Below, one piece after another: positions 35,862 to 45,910 of a stretch of DNA of 64,000 nt. Both the position numbers and the translations under genes were made by a program. How positions within the stretch are numbered: the stretch's first letter is position 1; each line of letters begins with the position of its first letter. Source of the stretch: an uncultured Clostridia bacterium (GTDB lineage Bacteria; Bacillota; Clostridia; TANB77; CAG-508); the NCBI GenBank assembly GCA_934120315.1, contig CAKOTX010000003.1:72082-136081 (forward strand), in the 5' to 3' direction. Below the pieces are notes generated by a model. That model saw only the letters and a program-made list of their open reading frames with translations, had not been told where the DNA came from and made no database searches.

Positions 35862-38135
35862 TTATTCTTCTTTTATAAATTTTACTGAATATATTGCTAT
35901 AATCAAAGATATTATAAATAGTAATAAAATAAATATACCTATACTAGTAAATGGAATTAATATTTTATCTAATATAATTGTTTTTGTCATAGATTTTATA
36001 ATCGCATATAAAATAGGAATTGACAAAACAATTGAAATTATTGTTGCTTTTATAAACATATAGATATTTTCATATATTAGTATTTTAATTATATTTTCTT
36101 TAGTAGCACCTAATCTTGATAATGCTTTAAATTCTTCTTCTCTTTCACATAGACTTGCATTTATTATATTTATAGAACTTATTATTCCAATAATTATAAT
36201 CGTTAAAATAATAGTTTGTAATATTAATTCTAGAACATTCGCATAAATTATTTTTTCTTGATTTTCTAAGGAATAATATTTTGCCGAAATGTCAGTATTT
36301 TGGTTTTGAATAATATTATCCATATAATTTGAAAAATTAATTATGTTTCCACATTTGATTTTAACAAAATTTCCACTATTACTTGTATTTCCAAAATGCA
36401 TCCATATATTTTGTTGATTGACGCCCTTTGGATGAATATTTATTTTTTCTTTTATCTTATTAAATGTGTCCATGTTTGTAAAAATTGTTATCTTTTCTGT
36501 ATTATTTATTTCTTTAAATCCACTAGGAAGTTTTTCTGTCAAAACAAAATTTTCTTTTAAAGTTTCATCATCAATTATTTCATATGACGCTTCTTCATCA
36601 ACATAATTGCAATAAACTATTTTAAAATTAAAATCATAATTTGTTTCAAATGCAGTATAATATTTATATACATATTCTGTTTTTCCTTCTTTTTGAGTAA
36701 TGTTATTATAAATGATATAATCCCCATTATTAGCATTTAGATCAGTTATATAATTGGTATAAGATTTATCATCTAAGCCAATTATTCTGATTGGAAAATG
36801 CAACGAATCTGCATATCTGCAATTTGCTATAAGCACATCTTCTGGTTCTACTAAAGCATATAAGCCCATTACCTTATATTCTAAATATTCAATTTTATCA
36901 CTAGAATTTGCAGCATAGTTATCAAGTATAGTTTTGTAATATTTATTTGAATTTTCATTAAGTTCTAATTCAGCATCAACATCATATTCATCAATTAAAT
37001 TTGCTGCTACTTTTTCATAATTTATATATGTAGAAATTGTAATATATGAAGTCATACATATTACAAGTAAAATTGTTATAATTTTATATTTATTTTTATT
37101 CCTCTTTAAATTCTTTAAAGCCAATTTTCCTTCTATATTAAAATGTTTTTCGAAAATAGAATTATTTGTTTGAGATTTTATTTGTTTGTTGTTTTTAATT
37201 CCTTGTATAACAGATGCGCTACTTGCTCTTATGCTTGGAATTAATGATGATATATAAATATTAATAATTATTATAACAAATGATATGATTATATATTTAA
37301 TATCTAACACTAATTTAAAATTGTATATAGTAGAAACTACTATATTATTCAAAAGTTTTAATAGCAAATCAGAGCAAAGATAAGAAAGTAGAAAGCCTAT
37401 AATTATTCCAATTATTCCTATAATAATATTTTCTAAAAATGTCATCTTTAATATTTGACCTTCTGTTGCTCCTATGCTGTTTAATACTGCATAATCTTTT
37501 TTTCTTTCATTAATAGTTATTAAAAACGCATTATATAATATTATGATTGATAAAATTGAGAAAATTAACAATATAATTACAAGCAGTATATCTGCGACAT
37601 ATGTGAAATTTAGTCTAGCTTGACATGTTGGGACACTATCAGCATAACCATTTGGAATGATAGATACATCTATTAGTCCATAAGAGTTGAGCAATTTTGT
37701 GTTTAATTCGCAGTTTTCACTTGTTTCAATATATGTTAAATTTAAAGTTTCTAATATGTCATTTGTATAGGCACACGTTTTTTTATAATTGTCATATTTA
37801 ATATATATATTTATTCCATCAGTAATTTGGAAAGAATCTGGTAAATTATCTATTTCATATAATTGTCCTTCATTATTTTCTTGTAAATAAATTTGAGCAA
37901 TATATTCTTTAGTTTTAATTTTATTAAGCCTGTCCAAATTTATATTTTTTATCGAAAAATAATAGTCATTATATTTTTGTGCAATATTTTCTTTAAAACT
38001 TTTGCCAATACTAGTCGCCACCAAAAGTGTTGCTATTATGAGAAATGAGCATAATGCTATTGAAATTGTAGTATATATTGTTCTTTTTATATTTTTTCTA
38101 ATATTATTAAAGGTTAATTTGGTTTCGATTTTCAT
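35862..38135 (-). CDS. ABC transporter permease with two FtsX domains
   Basis: The protein has 757 residues and about eight to ten membrane segments: one near residues 20-40, three between about 180 and 300, one at about 350-370 and three at the C-terminus. Two FtsX-type permease domains are visible, each with a coupling-helix-like segment (NERKKDYAVLNSIGATEGQ and CEREEEFKALSRLGATKEN). Large extracytoplasmic regions follow the first and fifth segments. This layout is typical of BceB or peptide-resistance exporters, but no two-component system is next to it, so an antimicrobial-peptide role is speculative. Confidence 0.85.
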   Translation of the reverse strand: MKIETKLTFNNIRKNIKRTIYTTISIALCSFLIIATLLVATSIGKSFKENIAQKYNDYYFSIKNINLDRLNKIKTKEYIAQIYLQENNEGQLYEIDNLPDSFQITDGINIYIKYDNYKKTCAYTNDILETLNLTYIETSENCELNTKLLNSYGLIDVSIIPNGYADSVPTCQARLNFTYVADILLVIILLIFSILSIIILYNAFLITINERKKDYAVLNSIGATEGQILKMTFLENIIIGIIGIIIGFLLSYLCSDLLLKLLNNIVVSTIYNFKLVLDIKYIIISFVIIIINIYISSLIPSIRASSASVIQGIKNNKQIKSQTNNSIFEKHFNIEGKLALKNLKRNKNKYKIITILLVICMTSYITISTYINYEKVAANLIDEYDVDAELELNENSNKYYKTILDNYAANSSDKIEYLEYKVMGLYALVEPEDVLIANCRYADSLHFPIRIIGLDDKSYTNYITDLNANNGDYIIYNNITQKEGKTEYVYKYYTAFETNYDFNFKIVYCNYVDEEASYEIIDDETLKENFVLTEKLPSGFKEINNTEKITIFTNMDTFNKIKEKINIHPKGVNQQNIWMHFGNTSNSGNFVKIKCGNIINFSNYMDNIIQNQNTDISAKYYSLENQEKIIYANVLELILQTIILTIIIIGIISSINIINASLCEREEEFKALSRLGATKENIIKILIYENIYMFIKATIISIVLSIPILYAIIKSMTKTIILDKILIPFTSIGIFILLLFIISLIIAIYSVKFIKEE

Positions 38136-38164
38136 ATGTTTTTCTCCTATTATATAGTTCTATA

Positions 38165-38205
38165 AAAATAACCGACATATAGATATTATGCCGGTCTTAT
38201 TTTTA
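38165..38205 (-). terminator. Terminator of the spoIIM-xerD transcript
   Basis: AAATAAGACCGGCATA pairs with TATGTCGGTTATTTT on the minus strand, ending in a T run. It overlaps the last codon of xerD. Confidence 0.75.
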
Positions 38206-39084
38206 TGCTCTTGGATGAGCTTTTTTATATACATTTTTTAATGATTCATCTTGGAATTGCATATATATTTGTGTTGATAAAATATCAGAATGTCCTAACA
38301 TCATTTGAATTGATTTTAAATCTGCTCCATTTTGTAATAAATGTGTTGCAAATGAATGTCTTAAAACATGTGGTGTGATATCTTTATCTATATGTGCTTG
38401 GTCTTTATAATATTTTATGATTTTCCAAAATCCTTGTCTTGTTAAACGTTGTCCATTTACATTTACGAATAGTGCTTTTTCATTTTCATCTTTAATCATT
38501 GTTGGCCTTGCATCTACAACATATTCTTTTAATGCTTTTAATGACATATTTCCCATTGGAACTGTTCTTTCTTTTTTACCATTTCTGCATGTTGCATAAC
38601 CTGTTTCTAAATTTACATCTTCTACATTTAATGAGATTATTTCTGTAACTCTCATTCCTGTAGCATATGCAAATTCTAGCATTGCTTTATCTCTAGTTCC
38701 TTTTAAATCAACATCTTTTGGTTGGTCTAATAATAATGCAACTTCACTTGATGTTAATACACTTGGTACTCTTTTTTCAATTTTAGGTGATTGAATTCCT
38801 TCTGTTGGATCTTTTTCTACAACTTTGTTTTTTGCTTCATATTGATAGAATGATCTAATTGATGCTAATCCTCTTGATATTGTTGATGGTTTTTTTCCTA
38901 TTTCTTGCATATGTGATATATATTCTTTTATTCCATCATCTGTAATTTCTACATAATTTTCTCCATTGTCTTCTATATATTTTTCAAATTGCTTTAAATC
39001 CCTTTTATATGATTGAAGTGTGTTTAAAGACACTTTCTTATCATTTTCTAAAAATCCAAAAAATAAGTTTAATTGTTCTTCCAT
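38203..39084 (-). CDS. xerD: Site-specific tyrosine recombinase XerD
   Basis: The ATG at 39084 (MEEQLNLFFGFLEN, 293 residues) has GGTGGGGG about 6 nt upstream. It has an N-terminal SAM-like DNA-binding domain (SLNTLQSYKRDLKQFEKYI). The catalytic residues are Arg in GMRVTEIISL, Lys in RNGKKERTVPM, HxxR in HVLRHSFATHLL, His in MLGHSDI and Tyr in STQIYMQ. Length and sequence fit the chromosome-dimer resolution recombinase rather than a phage integrase. The gene order spoIIM-xerD is common in Firmicutes. Confidence 0.92.
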   Translation of the reverse strand: MEEQLNLFFGFLENDKKVSLNTLQSYKRDLKQFEKYIEDNGENYVEITDDGIKEYISHMQEIGKKPSTISRGLASIRSFYQYEAKNKVVEKDPTEGIQSPKIEKRVPSVLTSSEVALLLDQPKDVDLKGTRDKAMLEFAYATGMRVTEIISLNVEDVNLETGYATCRNGKKERTVPMGNMSLKALKEYVVDARPTMIKDENEKALFVNVNGQRLTRQGFWKIIKYYKDQAHIDKDITPHVLRHSFATHLLQNGADLKSIQMMLGHSDILSTQIYMQFQDESLKNVYKKAHPRA

Positions 39085-39199
39085 TTTTTCCCCCACCTAT
39101 GATTAATTTTATTGTCTTATATCTTTTATTTTACATAACTGATATACTCCTATGTTATATCAAATTTTCATCCAAATGTAAATAGCTTTTACCCATTTT

Positions 39200-39829
39200 T
39201 TAAAAATATTTAATTAAATTAACTATCATTCTGTAAGAAATTTCTATTTTAATAATTGAAGATATAATTAAGACTAGCATTATCATTAATGAAATAATGC
39301 TATGTTTAAAAATCGAAATTTTTATGTTTTCTTTTCTTCTATCTTTTACTATTGATGTATATAATTTTATGCTACTTACTCCTAAAATCATTATTGCTGG
39401 TATGAATATGGCATTTTGAAGAAATATTGTTATTAATACAAATATAATCCCTTTTGCCTTTCCTAGTGTAAATATGCAAGATGCTATTGTATAGCCTAAA
39501 CAGAATCCCCTGAATAATATTATCCCTAAAACTATTGGAATCCCAACAATTGTAGTTCCTGCAAACCATAGCAATATTGTAAGACCTATTTTACTTTTTA
39601 TATCTTTTTGTAATTCTTCAAAATAGTTTCCGTTCTGAATTTGTTTTGTTTCATCAATATATGAATGTATATATTTTTCAATATCTTCTTTACTCTCTTT
39701 TTGATTTACAAATAAAACTCCTAAAAATACCCCAACTGTAAAAATAATTACAACTATAAAATACGCTTTAGCATGACTACTTATATCATTTTTTATAGTT
39801 GTAATTATTTCATTTTTTCTCTTTCGCAT
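39200..39829 (-). CDS. spoIIM: Stage II sporulation protein M
   Basis: The start ATG at 39829 (MRKRKNEIITTIKND, 209 residues) follows AAAGGAG. It has four to five membrane segments. The SpoIIM pattern is visible in WFAGTTIVGIPIVLGIILFR, then GFCLGYTIA and KGIIFVLITIFLQNAIFIPA. In sporulating Firmicutes SpoIIM works with SpoIID and SpoIIP in peptidoglycan remodelling during engulfment. Its presence hints at, but does not prove, a sporulation programme. It lies upstream of xerD. Confidence 0.88.
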   Translation of the reverse strand: MRKRKNEIITTIKNDISSHAKAYFIVVIIFTVGVFLGVLFVNQKESKEDIEKYIHSYIDETKQIQNGNYFEELQKDIKSKIGLTILLWFAGTTIVGIPIVLGIILFRGFCLGYTIASCIFTLGKAKGIIFVLITIFLQNAIFIPAIMILGVSSIKLYTSIVKDRRKENIKISIFKHSIISLMIMLVLIISSIIKIEISYRMIVNLIKYF

Positions 39830-39889
39830 AGACAACTCCTTTATAATAAATTTCTACATAATGTCTATGCAATAAATTATTTTTTAGAA

Positions 39890-41083
39890 CTAAGAAGCTG
39901 TTACTTTACCATAGTTTCCACCGCCACCGGCTTCAACTTTCATTTTTCCTTCACGGGCATTTACAATATTTTTAGCAACTTTTTCTCCTACAACTGCCTC
40001 TATATCATCTTCTGAAAGTTTATGTAAAATATTCATTTCTGTTTCAAAATTGTCTAATAGTTTTTCTATTGTTTTTCCACCAACTCCTGGTATAAATGTT
40101 AGTGGAATCTGATAAATGTATGGAGGTCTATTAGCTGGACTTTGAGTAGTTTCTTTATCTTTTATTAATTCAATTCTATCAAAAACTCCAAAGGTTACTT
40201 TATCACTTCCACATTTTGGACAGATTTCAACTGGTTCTTTTGTTTCTATTGTAGAGTCACAATTGTCGCAATGTGTTCTATGATATTTTCCAAGCTTTGG
40301 ATCTAATCCATAATTTGCTAATATTTTTCTTCCATCTTCATTTTTTAAAGCTTTTACAACTTCTTTAAAACTTATATCATTAACTAACATTTTGTTGTAT
40401 TCTCTTGCAATTTTAGGCAATGAATGTGCATCAGAATTTGTAACAAATGTCTTGTCTTCTAATTCTGAAATCATATCAGCTAAAAATGTGTCTGAACTTA
40501 ATCCTAATTCTACTGCAAAAATTTTATCATATTTTTCTTTAAATATGTCTTTTAATCTATCTGTACAATTTCCATAATAGCTTTTAAATGGAGTAAAAAT
40601 GTGTGCAGGTATCAATATTCCGTTATATTTTTCTACAATGTCTATTAATTCATATCCTGATACATTTGATCTTTGAGTACTTAATGTAATGTTTTTTATA
40701 TGTTTGCTCATTTCGTTTGAAAAGCCTTTTATATCGTTTAAATGTGGAAAGAAACATACATTATGTGCTGCACCGCATTTTCCGTTTCTACCTTTTTCTG
40801 AAGTCTCTACTTCGCTTCCTAACAAGATACATACTTTATCTTTATAAATTATTCCACCATCTTCTAGTTCATAGGCATCTCCTGTTTTTAAAAAGTTTTC
40901 TATATCTTCTATAACATAAGGAGATGCACAATCTATTATTCCTACTATGTTTATTCCTTTTCTTTCTGCACATTCTTTTGCTATATTTGCAAAATTTAAG
41001 CTTCTAGCAGCTGTAATTTTAATTGGTTTTCCATTTTCACTTCTTCCTATATGAACATGTAAGTCTGCAAATACTTCGTACAT
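39890..41083 (-). CDS. EndoQ family endonuclease (PHP domain)
   Basis: The protein has 397 residues. The N-terminal PHP phosphoesterase domain has FADLHVHIGRSENGKPIKIT (HxH), IVGIIDCASP and NSDAHS. A zinc ribbon (CDNCDS, CPKCGS) sits at about 270-305, followed by an HhH-like C-terminal segment (IPGVGGKTIEKLL). EndoQ cleaves DNA 5' of deaminated bases such as uracil, hypoxanthine and xanthine. It is well studied in Thermococcales archaea and also present in some Firmicutes. It lies immediately downstream of an uncharacterised gene and ftsH. Confidence 0.85.
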   Translation of the reverse strand: MYEVFADLHVHIGRSENGKPIKITAARSLNFANIAKECAERKGINIVGIIDCASPYVIEDIENFLKTGDAYELEDGGIIYKDKVCILLGSEVETSEKGRNGKCGAAHNVCFFPHLNDIKGFSNEMSKHIKNITLSTQRSNVSGYELIDIVEKYNGILIPAHIFTPFKSYYGNCTDRLKDIFKEKYDKIFAVELGLSSDTFLADMISELEDKTFVTNSDAHSLPKIAREYNKMLVNDISFKEVVKALKNEDGRKILANYGLDPKLGKYHRTHCDNCDSTIETKEPVEICPKCGSDKVTFGVFDRIELIKDKETTQSPANRPPYIYQIPLTFIPGVGGKTIEKLLDNFETEMNILHKLSEDDIEAVVGEKVAKNIVNAREGKMKVEAGGGGNYGKVTAS

Positions 41084-41089
41084 CTATTT

Positions 41090-41848
41090 TTATCCTTCTC
41101 TCTTTAATATTTTTTCTTTAACTTCTTCTGTGAACATTGATCTGTTTGCTGTTTCATTTGCTTTTTCTTTAAGCTTTTCTAATTCTTTGATTTTTTCGTC
41201 TACAGCTACTGAATAATCAATTGAAATTTGTTTAACAAATTCAGGTACATCTCTTGTTTCTCTGTGCAACTTTTGCAATCTTGCAAAAACAGTAGTATTT
41301 ACAACTCCTAAAATTTCAACTTTATCTAAAGTATTGACAAATTCTCTAAAAGTTTCTAAATATCTATTGTATTCATTTTTTAAGTTTCTGTGTTCTATTA
41401 AAACAAGTGCTTCATCTGGAGAAAATCCTATTCTTTCTGGTCTATCCATTAGTAATCCGCCAAATTGGTCAGCTAATTCAATAATATCACTTTCTTTTTC
41501 TCTTGGACTTAAACCACTATATCTGTTTACTCCTTCGCAAATTCTACAGAATCTTTCGTCAAATCCAAGTTTAACTAGATATTCAGCACCTTCTTTTGCA
41601 TAAGTTTTCAATTGTCCTATTTTTTGCGCATCATCAACTTTTTTACAATTACACAACAAACAAGCTGTTAGCACTAAATTTTCATCTACATTTAATTTAG
41701 AATATTCTAAAAACATTCTTGCTATCTCTGTTTTAAATACTATAGATTTATCAAAATTTATTCCTAGCTTTGGTGCTAAAAAATATAATATTTCTATTTT
41801 TGATATAAAATCATCTTCATTTAAAATATATTTAGCAAAATCTTCCAT
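41090..41848 (-). CDS. Uncharacterised protein with degenerate HD-like fold
   Basis: The protein has 252 residues, with no signal or membrane segment. The pattern VDENLVLTACLLCNCKK, YAKEGAEYLVKLGFDERF, NRYSGLSPREKESDIIELA, then DQFGGLL and FSPDEALVLIEHRNL resembles the helices of an HD or HD-GYP domain, but the HD metal ligands are not intact, so I do not assign an enzyme activity. A Lys/Glu-rich C-terminal helix follows. It lies between ftsH (22 nt upstream) and endoQ (6 nt downstream), so it is surely co-transcribed with them. Confidence 0.7.
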   Translation of the reverse strand: MEDFAKYILNEDDFISKIEILYFLAPKLGINFDKSIVFKTEIARMFLEYSKLNVDENLVLTACLLCNCKKVDDAQKIGQLKTYAKEGAEYLVKLGFDERFCRICEGVNRYSGLSPREKESDIIELADQFGGLLMDRPERIGFSPDEALVLIEHRNLKNEYNRYLETFREFVNTLDKVEILGVVNTTVFARLQKLHRETRDVPEFVKQISIDYSVAVDEKIKELEKLKEKANETANRSMFTEEVKEKILKREG

Positions 41849-41870
41849 GTTTTATCCTCTTTTCTTTTGA

Positions 41871-43685
41871 TTAAGAGTTAAAAAATTGATTAAACTCTTC
41901 TTCATTTATTTTTTCTTTTGATATTAATACAGATGCTATTGCATGTAATTTATCTACATTTTGTCTTAAGATTTCTTGTGCATCTCTATATGCTGTATCT
42001 ATTAATCTTTTTACTTCTTTTCCAATTGCATCTTGCATGTCATCACCAAACATTTGGTAATTCATTTCTCCATCACTATCTTTAAATGATATTGTTCCTA
42101 TTGTATCACTCATTCCATAAACAGTAATCATGTCTCTTGCAATTTGTGTTGCTACCTCTAGATCATTACTTGCACCAGTTGAAATATCATCTAATATAAG
42201 TTTTTCTGCTGCTCTTCCACCTAATAAAGCAATAAGCTTTTCTTGCATTTCTGTTTTAGATATATAATATTTGTCTTCATCAGATTTGTACATTGTATAT
42301 CCGCCAGCCATTCCTCTTGGAATTATTGATACTTCTTTTACTGCTGTTTGTGTTGGTAAGAATTGGCTTACTATAGCATGTCCAGCTTCGTGATATGCGG
42401 TTAATTTTTTATCTTTTTCTGATATTTTTCTGCTTGTTTTTTCAAGACCTACAGTTACTTTCTTTACCGCTTCATCTAAGTCTGAATTTGTTATTGCATC
42501 ATGTTCTTTTTTAGTTGCTATTATTGCTGCTTCATTTAAAATATTAGCAAGTTCTGCTCCTGTAAATCCTGCAGTATCTTCTGCTATGCTATATAATGAT
42601 ACATCATCTGCTAATTTCTTGTCTTTAGCATGAATTTTTAATATAGCTTCTCTTCCTGTTAAGTCTGGTGCTGGTATTGTTACTTGTCTATCAAATCTTC
42701 CTGGTCTTAATAAAGCTTTATCTAGCATTTCTGGTCTATTTGTTGCTGCTAATACAATAATTGTTTCTTCTGATGAGAAACCATCCATTTCAACTAATAA
42801 TTGATTTAATGTTTGATTATTTTCAGATTCTGCTCCACTATTGCTTGTTCTTCTTGAACCAATTGCATCAATCTCATCTATAAACACTATACATGGTGAT
42901 AGTTTTCTTGCTTTATCAAATAATTTTCTTACTCTTGATGCTCCAAGTCCTGCGAACATTTCTATAAATTCTGAACCACTCATAGAAATAAATGGTACAT
43001 CTGCTTCTCCAGCAATTGCTTTTGCAATTAATGTTTTACCAGTTCCTGGCTTACCATATAATAAAACACCTTTTGGGATTTTTGCTCCCATTTCTGTGAA
43101 TTTTTTTGGTTGTTTCAAAAATTCTACAATTTCTTTTAATTCTTCTTTTTCTTCATCTAGTCCTGCTATATCATCAAATGTAATTTTTGTTTTTCTTTCT
43201 GTATCATCATATACTTCGCCTTTGTCTCCAAGTCCTTGCATTTTGAAAATCATTATAAACAATGCTACCATAATTACTGTTGGTAATACAGACATTATAT
43301 AAGATGGAACTTGTGATATAATACTTGGTTTCTTTACCTCTAAAGTAACACCTTTTTCTTCTAGTGCTTTTTCTTGTACCAATTCTGTAAATGCTTGTGT
43401 ACTTGATATTATTGTTGTTTTTTCTTCTTCTGCATCTTTTAATTTTACCTTTAATGTAGCACTTCCAACTGTCATTTCTATTTTTTCTACATTTCCTGCT
43501 TCAATTTGTTGTACTAAATCTGTATAAGATAATTTTTTATCATCTTCACTTTCTTGCTTTTTATTTGTATATACCATATATATGCCAAATGCTAAAGCTA
43601 ATATAATTCCTATTATTAATACTGTATTAATAAATGTTCTTAATATATTTTTGTATTTATCTTTATTGTTATTATTGTCGTTCAT
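41871..43685 (-). CDS. ftsH: ATP-dependent zinc metalloprotease FtsH
   Basis: The protein has 604 residues. Two membrane segments (about 16-35 and 128-146) flank a small periplasmic-type domain. The AAA domain has Walker A GKPGTGKT (about 212), Walker B IVFIDEIDAIG and the second region of homology (RPEMLDKALLRPGRFDRQV). The M41 protease motif is HEAGH (about 432). FtsH degrades membrane and short-lived cytosolic proteins. It follows the DUF1189 gene by 15 nt. Confidence 0.97.
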   Translation of the reverse strand: MNDNNNNKDKYKNILRTFINTVLIIGIILALAFGIYMVYTNKKQESEDDKKLSYTDLVQQIEAGNVEKIEMTVGSATLKVKLKDAEEEKTTIISSTQAFTELVQEKALEEKGVTLEVKKPSIISQVPSYIMSVLPTVIMVALFIMIFKMQGLGDKGEVYDDTERKTKITFDDIAGLDEEKEELKEIVEFLKQPKKFTEMGAKIPKGVLLYGKPGTGKTLIAKAIAGEADVPFISMSGSEFIEMFAGLGASRVRKLFDKARKLSPCIVFIDEIDAIGSRRTSNSGAESENNQTLNQLLVEMDGFSSEETIIVLAATNRPEMLDKALLRPGRFDRQVTIPAPDLTGREAILKIHAKDKKLADDVSLYSIAEDTAGFTGAELANILNEAAIIATKKEHDAITNSDLDEAVKKVTVGLEKTSRKISEKDKKLTAYHEAGHAIVSQFLPTQTAVKEVSIIPRGMAGGYTMYKSDEDKYYISKTEMQEKLIALLGGRAAEKLILDDISTGASNDLEVATQIARDMITVYGMSDTIGTISFKDSDGEMNYQMFGDDMQDAIGKEVKRLIDTAYRDAQEILRQNVDKLHAIASVLISKEKINEEEFNQFFNS

Positions 43686-43700
43686 CTGTTCTCCTCCTTC

Positions 43701-44750
43701 TTAAGCTTCTGAACCTTGAGGTTCTTCTCCTTCATCATCCTCTTTTTGTTCTTTCTTTTCATCCTTTTCTTGTTTTTTCTCTTCAGGTTCTTCCTTTTTA
43801 TTTTCTTGTTCTTTTATTTCTTCTTTAACATTTTTTTGCTCTTCTCTGATTTTTTCTACTTCTTGCATTTTTCTTATCAAATCATCTTTTAGTATAAATA
43901 TTGTTGCAGCTAAATAAATATAAGCTATTGCAATATATGCAACTTGGAAATATTTAATAGAGAATGTTGTAAAGTAATTAATTATTATATATATAATGTT
44001 CAAAAATATTGGTAATGTTAATGCATATGCAGCCATACTATACAATGCTGAAAATTTTATTTTTATCTTTGCAAGTGAACCTGTTATCCATCCTAATATT
44101 GCAATTTCGAAAGCATCTAATAATGCATATATAACATTCATAATCAACAAATATATAAATAATGATAATCCATATCTTGTATAAAATGGTACCATTCTTT
44201 CACTTGTTAAATAATCAGTAAAATCTGTTTTATTAAATGATTGGATATCTGTTCCTGTATAACTTTGAATGAAATTGCTATATGTATATACTTGTTCTGC
44301 TGTTTTATCTGATTCTGATGTTTTTCCAACTAGTACAATTTCATCTTTAAACAAGAACACAATTATTCCTTCCATTGAATTATCTGTTTTGTCTTTTTCT
44401 TTTTGCTCTGCTGTATCAGCACTTGGATCAATTACTATTCTATCTATTCCTTGATATTGAATATCATTTATAACAATAGGTTCTTCTGTATTCATTTCTA
44501 ATTTTCCATCATTATAAGAAAACTCTGGAATATTTTCTTGAATATATTGAGCTAAATCTTTCATCAATTTATTTGTTTGTAATAATGAACCTACCATTGC
44601 AGCTACAGTTACTAATGTTATTAATATTAACAAATATCTTGTTGAAGTTTTTATTCCTTCTGCTGCCATTGCTGGATATTGTTCAAATTTGGTAATAGAG
44701 TACCATATCTTTTTAAAAAAGTTTATATTTTTAACTTTGTTCTCTTTCAT
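43701..44750 (-). CDS. DUF1189 family membrane protein
   Basis: The 349-residue protein opens NFFKKIWYSITKFEQYPAMA, typical of DUF1189. It has a membrane segment at about 38-60, an extracytoplasmic domain of about 120 residues and four C-terminal membrane segments, then a highly charged Glu/Lys tail of about 60 residues. The family has no settled function; in Bacillus it is reported as a maltodextrin-utilisation-region protein (YvdJ/MalA-type naming). Adjacent to ftsH and alr, it may be an envelope protein. Confidence 0.75.
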   Translation of the reverse strand: MKENKVKNINFFKKIWYSITKFEQYPAMAAEGIKTSTRYLLILITLVTVAAMVGSLLQTNKLMKDLAQYIQENIPEFSYNDGKLEMNTEEPIVINDIQYQGIDRIVIDPSADTAEQKEKDKTDNSMEGIIVFLFKDEIVLVGKTSESDKTAEQVYTYSNFIQSYTGTDIQSFNKTDFTDYLTSERMVPFYTRYGLSLFIYLLIMNVIYALLDAFEIAILGWITGSLAKIKIKFSALYSMAAYALTLPIFLNIIYIIINYFTTFSIKYFQVAYIAIAYIYLAATIFILKDDLIRKMQEVEKIREEQKNVKEEIKEQENKKEEPEEKKQEKDEKKEQKEDDEGEEPQGSEA

Positions 44751-44801
44751 TTCTTATTCCTTTTAAACTTTATTTAGGTTTTTGGTTATACCTATAAACC
44801 T

Positions 44802-45902
44802 TTAAATGTATTCTCTAGTAATACTGCTATCTACAAACATTGGACTTATATTAAAATAAACCTCATCATTAATATTAATTTCTTTTCCTGTTATATCAAC
44901 ACTAACATGATACATTCCTAAACGTCCTAAAACTTTATGTCTTTCATCATTTATTGTTACATATAAGTTTTTATCTCTAAAAGCATCTTTTACATCTCTT
45001 ATTACATACCTTAGTTTATCAATTGGTCTAAACATATCTCTATCTACTTTAACATTAAATCCATCAGCATATCCTACTGGAACAATAGCAATCTTAGTTT
45101 CTTTCTGTGTAGTATATGAATTTGAATATCCTATATTGTATCCCTTAGGAAGGCTTTTTATTTCTGCAATATTTGATTTTAGATATCCTACTTTTTTGAA
45201 TCCCCATTTATTTGGAATTGCTAGTCTACCTAATAACGCAGAACCAATTCTTACAGCATCTAAATGCATATTTTCAAATCTTAAAAATGCTGATGAATTG
45301 CATACATGCAACATTCCTGTATCAATCTTATTTTGCTTTAGATATTCCACTGTTGCCATAAATCTTTCAAATTGTTCTTGAGTTTCTTTTCCATCTCCAA
45401 AAAATGCAATAGAAAAATGTGTAAATGCTCCTTCTATTTTTACATTTTCTAATTTCTTTAATGATTCTAAGATTTTTTCTTTTTCTGCATAAATAAATCC
45501 ATATCTTCCAAATCCAGTATCTATTTTTAAATGTGCTCTTATTTTTTTATTTTTACTTTTTGCCACTTCTTCTGCTACTTCAACTGCTTCATTTGAGCCT
45601 ATTGTTATTATAATATCATTTTCTACTAATGCTTCAACATCTTCTTTTACAGCTGTTGATGACATCATCAAGATATCTTGCTTTATGCCACTTTTTCTTA
45701 GTTTTATCGCTTCTTCTACTGTTGCAACTGCAAAAATTTCTATTCCATTGTCTGCTAGAAATTCTGCATATTCAACTAATCCTAATCCATATCCATTTCC
45801 TTTTATTACTGCTATTATTTTAGTTTTGTTTTTTTCTGCTCTCCCTTTTATTATTTTCAAATTATGTTTTAGATTCTGTTTTTCTACAACTAATGTTTTC
45901 AT
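44802..45902 (-). CDS. alr: Alanine racemase
   Basis: The protein has 366 residues. The PLP-binding lysine is K34 in [12 protein letters not shown], a variant of the usual KANAYGHG. The catalytic Tyr lies in [21 protein letters not shown] and RIGSALLGR are the other signature regions. It makes D-alanine for peptidoglycan. It is 8 nt after the Fem-type transferase and precedes the DUF1189-ftsH block. The KGNGYG variation suggests a divergent racemase subgroup, but the active-site residues are present. Confidence 0.92.
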   Translation of the reverse strand: MKTLVVEKQNLKHNLKIIKGRAEKNKTKIIAVIKGNGYGLGLVEYAEFLADNGIEIFAVATVEEAIKLRKSGIKQDILMMSSTAVKEDVEALVENDIIITIGSNEAVEVAEEVAKSKNKKIRAHLKIDTGFGRYGFIYAEKEKILESLKKLENVKIEGAFTHFSIAFFGDGKETQEQFERFMATVEYLKQNKIDTGMLHVCNSSAFLRFENMHLDAVRIGSALLGRLAIPNKWGFKKVGYLKSNIAEIKSLPKGYNIGYSNSYTTQKETKIAIVPVGYADGFNVKVDRDMFRPIDKLRYVIRDVKDAFRDKNLYVTINDERHKVLGRLGMYHVSVDITGKEININDEVYFNISPMFVDSSITREYI

Positions 45903-45910
45903 ATTTCTCC

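Noticed and set aside
44771..44802. Inverted repeat after alr as a terminator
   Set aside because: The stem is weak and there is no T run.
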